A stretch of DNA of 64,000 bases. Origin: Stratiolaelaps scimitus. Taxonomy: Eukaryota > Arthropoda > Arachnida > Mesostigmata > Laelapidae. Positions 49,444 through 59,303 of the stretch are shown here, piece by piece; the stretch's first letter is position 1; every line of letters starts with the position of its first letter. Below the pieces are notes generated by a model that saw nothing but the letters and a program-made list of their open reading frames with translations, did not search any database and was not told where the DNA came from. The position numbers and the translations under genes were made by a program. The stretch is taken from NCBI GenBank assembly GCA_019614645.1, contig JABWDB010000069.1, positions 372,001 to 436,000 of the forward strand, read 5' to 3'.

Positions 49444-52430
49444 ATTGTTTTGTCAGTGATAATGTATATAGTAGAAATAATGTCAATAAATGTAGGGAGT
49501 GGGACGGAACCCCTGAGTTTAAGGTAGTGGGTTTTAACTCTGAGAGAGCACGAGTGTTTAGCAATCTGACAGTCATGCATTTCAATGCCGGTACAGGTGG
49601 ACTAAAGAAAGCCGAACAGTTAGAGACCTTGGCCGATCTCCTGGAAAATGAGGGTGACGGGCTCGATGTAGTGGTGGTAAGTGAGACTTGGCTTAAACTG
49701 GTTGACTTTGACGGATATGGTATTGCTGACTTCAATTACATTGGATCTGGTCGTGAAAATGGGAGACACGGCGGCGGCGTGGGAATGTTTGTTCGTCGTA
49801 CTTGTAACATCCTATCTTCTGAATCCAGAACAAACGCGGATGGCACGGTGCAGGTAGTGAAAGCACATATCAGGAAGAGTAGCTTTGAGGGACACATTAT
49901 TGGCTTCTACTCAAATCACTTCCTTGCCTGTGAGAGGCTCCTTGACGGACTGGAGGAGATTCTTCCAGTTGGTTCTACACTGCCATGCATCGTTTTGGGC
50001 GACTCGAACGTCAATCTTATGGCGAGATCGTTGACGGGTGATAGTTACTCGACGTTTTTTTCCTCTAGAGACTTCCAACTTATCATCGATAAGGTAACTC
50101 GTCCCAGATCTGGCACATGCATTGATCACATAGCTATTAAGAACTGCGAAGATTTCCTTGATATCTCTCCTGTGGTCTGGCGCACGCCGTTGTTCTCTGA
50201 TCACTACCCGGTTATCATTACGGTCGCGGGCAGAATCTCCGCTAGTCCTAGGAGTGCACTGTCCGAAACACCAGATGAGAGGATAACACACGACAAGGAG
50301 ACCGTCCTGCTCTTCAAAGAGCGGTTATGCAAGCTCAGTTGGCTTAGTGTATATGATGCAAACGACGCTGACACTGCTCTCGATTGTTTTGGTCACGTGC
50401 TTAACAGGGTATATAATAGTAGTTTTACCCCGACCACCTGTTCTGAGTCGAGTCCCCATAGTAGATTTAAATTTTCCCCTGGCCTCCGTCGATTAAGGCT
50501 TTCAGTCAATAAAGCTTATCGCCGGCATCTCCGTGACAAGTCACTAGAGTCGAAATCAGCCTATTATCGTTGTCTTCTTAGATATAGGCGTGCTCTTCGG
50601 CGGGACCGTTTCTCATATTATAAGAGACGCTTCACTAGCTTTAAAGGGAATTCCACGCAGCTGTGGAAGTTCATCAACTCGTCCTGTGGTAGAACTAATA
50701 AGATTGCTGGGCTTCCGCGAGCGCTGGAGATCCCCACAGGTATTCTGGAGACACCTCAGGCCGTCGCAGATGAGCTCAATAGACATTTTGCGTCGGTAGG
50801 AACGAAGACGGTATCTGGCATTCAATTGGAGGATGATATCAGCCAGGAACTTGAAACTATCTGGCCGTTTCCTAAGAGAACTTTTACTTTTCCGGTAGTC
50901 AAGGAATTTGAGGTACAGAGGATTATGGAAGTTACGAAGGCCTCGTGGGGCGTTGGCGTAACTGGTATTCCAAGTCGGTTGATAAAAGTATCTTCTATTG
51001 TCTTGGCGCGCCCACTAACTCATCTCATCAACCTATCTCTTCGTACTGGGTCTTTTCCCCGTAAGCTGAAAGATGCATGGGTTATTCCGTTGTTTAAAAA
51101 TAAAGGTGATCGGAAACTAGTCGGCAACTATCGACCCATATCGTTAGTTGATTACCTATCTAAGGTCATTGAGAAGATTGTTACTGTGAGTTTAGATCGA
51201 CATCTCTCTGCCCTGAACTTCTTCTCACCATGCCAATTTGGTTTTCGCAAGTCCCGCTCAACCGACTTGGCCCTTGCGCATTTATGCCACGAAGTGTCTA
51301 CAGCGCTGGAATCCAAGTACCTGTGCCTCGGGGTTTTCTTGGATATAGCGGCGGCGTTCAACTGTTTACGTCACTCCCTCTTCTTGCAAATGCTCGAACA
51401 TCTTGGGTGCAACGACATGGTGTTATGCTGGTTCAGGTCGTATCTGATGGACAGGCGGCAGGCCGTGAAGGTTGGGTCGGTGACATCGTCTTGGGAAGTC
51501 CTTAACATTGGGACTCCACAGGGGTCCATCATGGGGCCCTTTATGTTTATCATTCTGATTAATTTTATCTTATTAAAGATAGCGAAGGTTGTTCCCTGTA
51601 AGACAATTACGTACGCAGACGACACGACACTCCTGTTTCGCATCAGACCATCGGCGGACCAAACAGAGTTACTGCTTGCGATAGAGAAAGTGGAGTATGT
51701 AGTAAAGATTTTTGGGAGATTTGGTCTAGTCGTCAATGCGGGGAAAACCTGCCTTACTCTGTTTTGTACACCTCAGAGAAGGAGACCGGTAGACTCAGTT
51801 TTATTTTGTGGTGAGCAGGTGTCGTTATCGGATACGGCTAAATGCCTCGGTCTTTTGTTGCATAAGCATCTCAAATGGTCTGCCCATTTGAGAGCTATCA
51901 CTCCTAAATGCTACGCTGTAATTGCTCGCATTCGACGTCTTCGAGAGCTTGGATTTCCGAAGAATTGCCTCTTGCTTGTCTACAATTCCTTGCTAATACC
52001 GACGTTGGGATATGTCATGTCCATCTGGGGCAATGGATATAAAGAGGTAGTACATAGAGGGAGAGTAATTCAAAATGATGCACTTCGAGCAGTGTTTGGA
52101 AGGTCCCGCAGAGAGTCTGTTACCGATCTCTATGGCAGGTACAAACTCCTCACCGTGGACAAGTTAAGTCAGGTTTCCACCGCGATTCTGGCTTTCAAAA
52201 TGATCAAGGGTATAATACCGTCCGATGTCGCGTTCCCCATTGTGGCCGTCGACAGAAAAACTTCTCGCCGGGCAACAGAGTTTGTACTACCTACAGCCGT
52301 CAGGGTAACTACTTGCCAGTCTCTGGCTTATCAGATGCCGTTGGTTTGGAGCTCGCTCCCGAAGGAGGTTAGGGAGCTCACATCTACCAGGAAGTTTGCC
52401 AAGGAGATAAAGAAAAGATTGCAGTTATAA
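49440..52430 (+). CDS. LINE ORF2, endonuclease and reverse transcriptase
   Basis: 996 residues starting at an ATG that overlaps the ORF1 stop by four bases. The N-terminal APE-type endonuclease shows N49 in MHFN, E82 in SETW, D188 and N190 in GDSN, and D254-H255 in SDH, so its metal- and phosphate-binding residues are present. The reverse transcriptase spans roughly 545-800. It has NYRPISL (563-569), the catalytic D635 in FLDIAAAF, GTPQGSIMGP (691-700) and YADD (725-728). No RNase H motif is evident. The C-terminal 200 residues resemble the thumb/tail of CR1/Jockey-group proteins. The enzyme nicks target DNA and primes cDNA synthesis from the element RNA. The frame has no stops, so activity is possible. 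Exact clade (CR1, Crack/Daphne or Jockey) needs a tree. Confidence 0.93.
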   Translation: MNCFVSDNVYSRNNVNKCREWDGTPEFKVVGFNSERARVFSNLTVMHFNAGTGGLKKAEQLETLADLLENEGDGLDVVVVSETWLKLVDFDGYGIADFNYIGSGRENGRHGGGVGMFVRRTCNILSSESRTNADGTVQVVKAHIRKSSFEGHIIGFYSNHFLACERLLDGLEEILPVGSTLPCIVLGDSNVNLMARSLTGDSYSTFFSSRDFQLIIDKVTRPRSGTCIDHIAIKNCEDFLDISPVVWRTPLFSDHYPVIITVAGRISASPRSALSETPDERITHDKETVLLFKERLCKLSWLSVYDANDADTALDCFGHVLNRVYNSSFTPTTCSESSPHSRFKFSPGLRRLRLSVNKAYRRHLRDKSLESKSAYYRCLLRYRRALRRDRFSYYKRRFTSFKGNSTQLWKFINSSCGRTNKIAGLPRALEIPTGILETPQAVADELNRHFASVGTKTVSGIQLEDDISQELETIWPFPKRTFTFPVVKEFEVQRIMEVTKASWGVGVTGIPSRLIKVSSIVLARPLTHLINLSLRTGSFPRKLKDAWVIPLFKNKGDRKLVGNYRPISLVDYLSKVIEKIVTVSLDRHLSALNFFSPCQFGFRKSRSTDLALAHLCHEVSTALESKYLCLGVFLDIAAAFNCLRHSLFLQMLEHLGCNDMVLCWFRSYLMDRRQAVKVGSVTSSWEVLNIGTPQGSIMGPFMFIILINFILLKIAKVVPCKTITYADDTTLLFRIRPSADQTELLLAIEKVEYVVKIFGRFGLVVNAGKTCLTLFCTPQRRRPVDSVLFCGEQVSLSDTAKCLGLLLHKHLKWSAHLRAITPKCYAVIARIRRLRELGFPKNCLLLVYNSLLIPTLGYVMSIWGNGYKEVVHRGRVIQNDALRAVFGRSRRESVTDLYGRYKLLTVDKLSQVSTAILAFKMIKGIIPSDVAFPIVAVDRKTSRRATEFVLPTAVRVTTCQSLAYQMPLVWSSLPKEVRELTSTRKFAKEIKKRLQL

Positions 52431-52657
52431 TGTTATATAATTGTGTGAATTAGATACCCTGAATATTGTGAATTGTAAATAATTTGAGTGAATGTAAATA
52501 TCTGTTGACAGAATAATCTATTATAATTGTGAAATCGTAATTGCATGAACAATTTGGTGATAATACACTCTTACTTTTACCCTATTTTTTAATCGAGAAC
52601 TTAAGCATTGTAAAATTGCAGTTCCGGAAATAAACCGCAAATGTTATGTTACTTTAT
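52431..52657 (+). other. LINE 3' UTR and SINE-like tail
   Basis: The first 170 bp show no feature. From 52600 the sequence cttaagcattgtaaaattgc, then agttccggaaataaacc, matches the tail of the tRNA-derived SINEs closely (S2 has cttaagcattgt, an aattgcag core, ctcc, aataaacc). In partner LINE/SINE pairs such a shared tail is the reverse-transcriptase recognition site. The alternative is that 52600-52657 is itself a truncated SINE inserted behind the LINE. Confidence 0.6.
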
Positions 52658-52659
52658 AA

Positions 52660-52771
52660 GGTAAGGTAAAGCTTTATTGGTTTATTAAAGGAGCTGCAAT
52701 TGTTACAATGCTTAAGCTATGTTATATGTCACGCAGCGGGGCTCGAACCCGCGGCCTCTGGCTTATAGGCC
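52660..52771 (-). mobile_element. tRNA-derived SINE, 5'-truncated copy (S2)
   Basis: Minus-strand copy of the family at 12118. The tail (complement of 52660-52720) ends in ctttaccttacc; the B box GGTTCGAGCCC is intact (complement of about 52739-52749). The copy starts inside the anticodon arm, so the A box is missing. It lies tail-to-tail against the LINE 3' end. Confidence 0.85.
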
Positions 52772-52859
52772 TTAATATAATGTTAAGATATTCAGATAAT
52801 TCGGCCGATTTTAAACTCCACGTTGTTTAATCATTTCGCTTGCCTTAATCATCCCGCTT

Positions 52860-53560
52860 CAAGGGAAAAAAACTCCCGTTTTCAACCTCATTGAAAGAGT
52901 TGAATGTTTGTTCTACCAGAATGTTTCTTCATCGATCTGAACAAGTAGCAAAGAGAAGGAGCAAGGTCTGAGGATTGCGGACGGTGCTCAAGGAGGTCCC
53001 AGCCCAGATTTCAGGCTGGTCGAACTCCCATAAAGGACAAGCGTTGTCGTGGTGAAACACCACTTCACCTTTCTGTTGACGAGTTCTGGACCAGTTTTTC
53101 TTGAACGCGATCAAGTTGCTCATAGTACAGAGTCTTGTTGACGCTCTTCATGTTTCAGAAGCGGAGGAAGTAGATCGATCCTCGAACGACCGATTCAATC
53201 TGTTGCTGGTGGCGCCCACTTACTGAGCTTGCTTTCATTCTAAGTCAGTGTAACGCTGAATGAATGATTTCTACGGGAACATTAAGTTCCTTCGCGAGTT
53301 CTCAAATGCATTGCTTGAATCTTGTCACGCGGGATCTCATGGTCGACCACGGAAGGCCTTCCAGGCATCGGTGCGTCGTCCAGGTTGAAATCACTTGTTG
53401 ACTGTTGGCTTGAGCCACCTTTCACACATGCGTTGGCTCAATTAATTCTCGCCGTGCGCGTGGGTAACATTTCTTGACGTTTCCGTGGCTGTGTTTCCTC
53501 AAAGGACCTCAAACAGCAAAACGAATGTGGAGTTTTTCTCTACCAATTTCGATGCAGCTT
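52860..53560 (-). pseudogene. decayed mariner transposase with internal deletion (copy 1)
   Basis: Read on the minus strand, the DNA-binding domain is recognisable: NTATETSRNVTHAHGEN, then CERW, then SGDFNLDDAP followed by GRPSVVD. LAKELNVPVEIIHSALH matches the second helix-turn-helix. The WVPHEL and GDEKW regions are absent, so the first catalytic aspartate is deleted. Similarity resumes at YYEQLDRVQEKLVQ, shifts frame, and continues as EVVFHHDNACP with the second catalytic aspartate, then WDLLEHRPQSSDLAPS. The third aspartate position after APS reads L instead of D. Multiple stops and frameshifts confirm a dead copy. Terminal inverted repeats were not found. Confidence 0.85.
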
Positions 53561-55470
53561 TTGAGGCTAAAGAAATCGAAGTTACCAAACGAAAGTGACT
53601 ATTCCACAGCGTGGAGTGCTTTCTGTTTTAACACACCCCTCTCAAATGATCTTCTCTGGTAGTGGACTGTCGAGGAGAGGTAAAAAATCGACCCAAATTT
53701 CCGGATGACCTTACACACAATATGGCTAGTGGCCGCCTCATACAGATTCGATGATGAGCACAATTAAGCACAATTCCACTTGTTCTTACCAAATCAAGTC
53801 AAGAGCACGCTCTACTTCAAACTGTTTATGTCGTGTCACGGTCGACCCATCGGTCTCGGATGATGACGACCCTAAGGAAGTTTTGGTATTTTTCCACCTC
53901 GCTTATACATTAAAACCTTGATTTTAACGAGGGATGTATACTTCAACTTAAACTTTAGCTTAACTTAAATCATTCTATTTAATTTTTCCTGCAGAACTGT
54001 CAGTGCAGGATTCTAGATATAGCGTCCATAGTGGCTCAATCAAGCAGCTCATTGATGGCCAAAAGTGCGGAGAGTTTATATCTGTTTGTTCTTGAAATTC
54101 TGCATGCGTAATACGTTCGAAGATGCGTAGCCAGCCCAACGTTGTTCGACTTATACGCCCCCTCTGCAACATATATTTGCGTTCTAAAGAAGGCGAGTAG
54201 TGTCGGCTATAGCCTGGCTGCCTGTTTGGCTATGCGAATTCACGTTTACCGGACACCCTCGGCAACTCTTAAAATTTCGAGCGATGCGGACAGTGGCGAA
54301 GATGGGTGTTCGTAAACCAAAGGGACACAACATTGAGCCATAATATAACACGCTCTATGGGTGAGTAAACATATATATATATGTATGTGTGTGTATGTAC
54401 ATACTTACGAGCATATTGCATATACCTGCGTACCTATTAAGTTTGTTTGCTTAAGTTTGCTTGCTCTAACACTCAAGGAAAGTGATGCTTCGCAGAATGT
54501 TATCCAGATAAATGAATGCGAAAAACTGTGCTATAGCAAGTTCATACGTTTACCAATACGACGGCCGAAAACTGCAGCTGATATCTGAGAGTGCATCCCT
54601 TGCCCTAGCAAAACTGCGAGAAGGGGAAATCCGGACCTATCACAGTACTTTATAAATTTGAACAATAATAGCTCTGGTAATGCTATGCTCCTAGGATTTT
54701 ATTCGTGCACATTGTCTGTTTCGCATCCGTTTTCTCTGCGTAAAGATTTGAGGTACGTGGTTTGGGGCACCATTCCGATTGTTTCGACAGTTCTAATGTT
54801 CAAATAGTTGTCTAGATCTGAACAAATACATTTGGATAACGCACGTCCAAAAAATTTTTTTTTCAGATAAAGCGAATGAAGTGATAGCTATTTAAGCTTA
54901 TATCAGAACCTCTGCGGTATCACGGGTATCAGTGCGATACAATAATTACTCTCAGATATGGGCTCTATATTCAATACCATGACAGTTGCAACTGTTTTGG
55001 TACGAATGTGTTGAAAAGCAAGGCTGCGCTATACAGCCTCTAGTACTTCTCTGACCCAAGTGGCCGTAGTGCTGTAATGAGAGGACACCCTCGTGCCCGA
55101 ATATTTCCTTATATTCTCAAGGTGAATCGGTCGGGATTTTCAAATAACATCGAAACATTGAGCGCAGTCCGTATCATTTTATCGATTTTGGAGCGCATAG
55201 CACATGTCCCATGCCAAATTATCCAGATAGATTATCCGCTCTGTGTAATATTCCAATGCTCGCGAGAGAATGGTAGATAGTTACAATCGTACCGAGTATC
55301 TAGAGACTTGGTGCCGCTCGTCTTTCTGACAGCGAATCGCATCAATGTGTTGCTATTCAATTATTCGAGACAATTATACAATTTCGGGTACGACAGAAGT
55401 ACTAGATAGAGATGTGCCGTAAGTTGAGAGGATGTTTCCGACATCCGATCTTTGACATAGGCAGTTGTTA
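53561..55470. other. non-coding stretch
   Basis: The first few hundred bases may still belong to the mariner copy's 5' end, but no terminal repeat is visible. Further right is unique AT-rich sequence with a short (AT)n at 54369-54380 and no recognisable gene. Confidence 0.45.
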
Positions 55471-55620
55471 GTAAAGGTAAAGCTTTATTGGTTTATTAAA
55501 GGAGCTGCAATTTCATAATGCTTAAGCTCTCTTATATTTCACGCAGCGGGGCTCGAACCCGGCGAATCTAGTTTTCGACATCCAGAGACTTAGCGACTGT
55601 CCAAGCCACCGCGCTGACGG
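55471..55620 (-). mobile_element. tRNA-derived SINE, near full-length copy (S3)
   Basis: Minus-strand copy with both ends: the head (complement of 55600-55620, ccgtcagcgcggtggcttgg) and the tail ending ctttacctttac. The A-box region tggcttggacag and B box GGTTCGAGCCC are present, but the anticodon-arm region has diverged from S1. No convincing target-site duplication; a 6-bp gttagt at both sides is too short to trust. Confidence 0.87.
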
Positions 55621-58585
55621 CTGAGTCAGGTTAGTCATCCGATTGGAGGGTCGATCTTCGAAGCAGCTAGCAGCCCTTCTCCATCGAAGGTCGCAGATGA
55701 CTGGACAAACGTATAAACAGGTTTTATGAATCTCATTCATACCCCTTCTGCGTATTTGTAATAATCACCTTTTATACCAGTACCATATTGCCAGAATGAA
55801 TAGGGTGACCATAACGCAAGCGACTCTAATGTTGCCTACATGTGGCACGTAGTGACCCATATGAGATAATACAGATTACCCCACATGAGAACGCCCATAA
55901 AACCTCCAGTACTGATGAACTGCAGTACTGACGATCAGATACTCAGATACATCCGTGTCCCCTTTCTCGTTATAACCCGTTTCGTTGTAAATACAATACT
56001 AGCGACACCAAGTCTATAAGAGAAGAGAAAATTCAGAAGGATCTGCGAGTAACGAACCTCGTTGTCAAGTATTGTCTATGCCGACAAAACTTGCCCGCAT
56101 ATGAAAGCTTCACTTGAAATCTCGACCATAGTTCTTCCTCTCCCGCCGTTGCATGATATGATCGTTGACTGCTGGAAACCACGAAGGGGGTGACTTCACT
56201 TCAGGACATCCCAACGACAATTACCGCAGCCTTTGAGCAAACGAGAGGTTGGACTCCAGCCTCTTTGTCGACCTACTTTAGGATTCCACGCACCTAATAT
56301 TATGAAGTTTTAACGAAAACATTGAAAATAAGCGGGACGCATTTTAAATGAGTTCCCCACGAATTGCTACCGGCACAAATAGGAACACGTGTGGGAACAT
56401 GCAAAATGCAACCTACAACCAACTTATAAACGATAAAAAAAAACTCGGCCAACGCACATCGTTGCGATTGTCGCGTCTTGGCTGAGTTTGCAGCTACTAA
56501 TCTGCTACTATAATACGTTCGAGTAATCATTATATATGTACTTGCTATGGAAGTTGATTGCATATGAAATTTTTTGTGAGTTATGATTGTTTCGATGCAT
56601 TAAAAAAAGGCCAATTGGACATGTACATTATGCAAGCATCGATTTGCTTCTGGATGCTATAATGCAGACAACGAAATTATTAATGGTACCTTAAATCGAA
56701 AGTCATACTGCGCAGTACCGCCGCTCTGCGGAAAGAATTAATGAGTGTACCTCTAATATCATTTTGTTTGGCTCAAAAGTTAACAACGTTATTCGATGTA
56801 CAGGATCGCTCCGAAGCGACCTAATGCAATATGCGAGTGAATTTCACATCATGATGGAGGTTACCTTAGTTCGCGTAAATCCCACTCTCCCATTCGCTAA
56901 GCTTTGCTATCTGGGTTTATGTGTGTATGTTAGTGCGGATCTGACAGTACACCTGCTTGTGGGTGGGTCGATGGCTATGTTGTCACGTGGTACTGTATGT
57001 GTACCCCTTATGTGCATGACTATATGAGGTGTCGCGACGACAACGAGGCTCTATAGGACGCGGGCAGACCTGTGACAATTTCCTCATCTGGCGGAAAAGA
57101 CAGGATCGCAGGAGCGACGTACCCACACCAGCCTTTGTGTGTTACGCTGCGACTCCTTTATTGTCCTCGCCGCTGCCGCCAGCGCCATTCGTTGTGGATC
57201 TGTGCATACGTCTTTCAGATATTCACTACCACGCCATTGTATATCTGTACACACATGCACATATATATATTATATATATAGATATATATATATATATATA
57301 TATTCATGGCCGGAGACAACGGCAAGCAATGACAGCAATAGAAAATGACACGGACCTAGAGGGGATACTGTCGTTTGTGTCGCGAATTGTAGTGTTACAT
57401 CGGTGGGATTCATTACGAGTAACTCATATTTATCCTATCGGTAGGAAGCACTACGGCCGGAGAAGAAATAGCCTTGGCTGAGGCAGCGTATAAGCTTGAA
57501 CGCTGAATTAAACGGAGAAGCGGATAGTTCGCTGACAATGGCGTAAAACCATTACTGTCAATCCCGAAGAAGACCCCCATTTCAAGTTGGCAATGCTGTT
57601 CAGTACATACAGCCTTGTAATGGTTACCCATTGTCAACATTCGTTCATTGTCCTCTGTTTCTGCGCATGGATGGCACGACGAAATGTTTCTCTATAATCA
57701 CTATTTCAAAATCCAAGATGATCTGTCATCATTTTTGAAAACTTCGTTAGTGTCGCCTCAAGTCTTTACATAGAGTCGAGTTTCTATGGCGAGGGGGGTG
57801 GACAGGCGGCGTTATCGTCGACATGAGCAAGATGACAGCGCCATGGTCAATCGATCGCCGATCCGCGATCCTCTGACATAAACACACACACATACATACA
57901 GCCATTTTACCTTGAACGGCCTCTTTAGCCTTCCAGATGTGGCCGAACAGTAGCGTGGGCGTGTGTGGATGTATAACCTTGCTCACTTGCTTGCCTGGTT
58001 GGCTGACTCGCTGCCAGTTCGTCTCATACCTCAAGAGTGATGTTGTGGATCAGTGCCGCCGTACCGCCGAGTAGAGGGAGAGAACTCTGCCGAGAGCTCG
58101 ATCTACTCGTTCCTAGGTTCGGTCGGTGGCCGGCTCTCTCCGAGAAACCTGAGATGTACTCCGTCCGTCCACTTCATCGCACTGGCTCCGTCGCGGCCAG
58201 CTTGCGGCATCGGCGGGTGGTCAGCTAGTCGGCCGGGGGTCTGGGGAAACTACCGACCGGAGGCTGTAGCTAGCTATGGTTGAGGCAGCGTGGCAGCTTC
58301 GCCAACATCTCCCTGTGGAGCTGTCCACAGCGAGCTCCCTTTCTGTACTAGTGGTACACAGGCACGTACGGAGCCAGGCTATGCCATGCAACGCAACGCC
58401 TGTCCACTCAGCTTAATCTGCTTGCCGTCGATAGGAGACTCCGCAGTCGGCTTGCCTTGGCTTGGCTCGCTCGGCTGGACTGGACTGGGCTGGGCTGACC
58501 CACTCAGGCAGCCGACTGTCGACCGGTTGGTCGCCAGCGTTGTCGTCGTCGAACCAATCTTGCTAAGAACGCGAAGACCTCCCAC
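55621..58585. other. non-coding stretch leading into a GC-rich island
   Basis: No recognised gene in the first 2.4 kb. A compound (CA)n-(TA)n tract lies at 57244-57302. From about 58030 the sequence becomes GC- and CpG-rich up to about 58760, as seen at some promoters. Confidence 0.4.
57264..57302. repeat. (TA)n microsatellite, interrupted
   Basis: TA units broken by two short interruptions. Confidence 0.88.
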
Positions 58586-58681
58586 CTCCCAGAGACGCTC
58601 CTCGAAGAGGGCTCGTAGAACGGCGGGTGGAACGGTCAGGTCCAGGGCCAGGCCTAGAAGCAGGAGGCAAGCGGCTTGCAT
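58586..58681 (-). CDS. possible first coding exon with signal peptide (speculative)
   Basis: In the GC-rich island, a minus-strand ATG with G at -3 opens a peptide starting MQAACLLLLGLALDLTVPPA, which looks like a cleavable signal sequence: short N-region, leucine core, small residues. After 32 codons the sequence reads GAG followed by gtggga, a fair splice donor in phase 0. If not spliced, the frame continues to 58379 through serine/threonine/proline-rich sequence without a domain. I do not recognise the protein and no second exon was found. A GC-rich region can give leucine-rich frames by chance. Confidence 0.22.
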
Positions 58682-58803
58682 CCCCAGGAGATCCGGTTAC
58701 GTTGTCCTCGGATAACGCAACCGTACGATTTATTCGGACCGACTTGGCCGCCGGCGCTGTCAGTCATCCGCTAAGCGCGTATGGATGTGTTGGTGTGTGC
58801 TTG

Positions 58804-58842
58804 TATATATATATATATATATAAAGAGAGAGAGAGAGAGAG
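58804..58842. repeat. (TA)n-(GA)n compound microsatellite
   Basis: About nine TA units, then about nine AG units. Confidence 0.88.
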
Positions 58843-59264
58843 GGATAGATATATACATATATATAGAGTCTTCAGATTACGTATGAGATTAGGAAACGAC
58901 AAAGTCCTCTCGAGGGAAGCTTTCGCCTCTGTGCGATATGGTCGTCGTACTCACTCAACTGAAGGTCAATAACAATAGTGCAAACATATACGATTCGGAA
59001 GACATCTTGACAGAAGAAATTGTTTGTAGATACTTCATAAGGAGACACAGTACACGCACGGTGTTACGGGTGGTCCTCGACTTGCACTTGGGTATTATTT
59101 TGTATTCGTTACGAATTTGAGTGATACTCCGGCAGGTGTACATCTATAGATGACATTCGAGGTTAAAAATATGTAGACATCTGGATTAGAGTAGATATAA
59201 TAATCAAAATAATAAAAAACGTATTATATAATAGTATATTCAATAATATATATATATACATATA
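58843..59264. other. non-coding AT-rich stretch
   Basis: No gene is recognised; the right end is an AT-rich tract directly adjoining the inverted repeat. Confidence 0.5.
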
Positions 59265-59303
59265 TATTCACATCCAGTGGGCTGTGCCCACTGGATGTGA
59301 ATA
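59265..59303. repeat. perfect 18-bp inverted repeat with 3-nt loop
   Basis: The left arm tattcacatccagtgggc (59265-59282) and the right arm (59286-59303) are exact reverse complements around tgt. The arms are of mixed sequence and not simple repeat, so chance is very unlikely. It could extrude as a cruciform or, if transcribed, form a very stable hairpin. Confidence 0.93.

Larger units (their letters stand above)
47370..52657 (+). mobile_element. apparently intact non-LTR retrotransposon (CR1/Jockey type)
   Basis: Two long uninterrupted frames in the order gag-like ORF1 then endonuclease/reverse-transcriptase ORF2, an ATGA junction, and a 3' UTR of about 230 bp ending in a conserved tail. 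The left boundary is not visible; I placed it at the start of a small direct repeat in the presumed 5' UTR. The right boundary is set where the minus-strand SINE S2 begins. No target-site duplication could be identified, partly because S2 abuts the end. With both frames open and all catalytic motifs seen, this copy could have been active recently. Confidence 0.85.

Noticed and set aside
48702..49580. 292-codon minus-strand open frame
   Set aside because: It lies antisense to LINE ORF1 and shows no domain; it mirrors the coding bias of the real frame.
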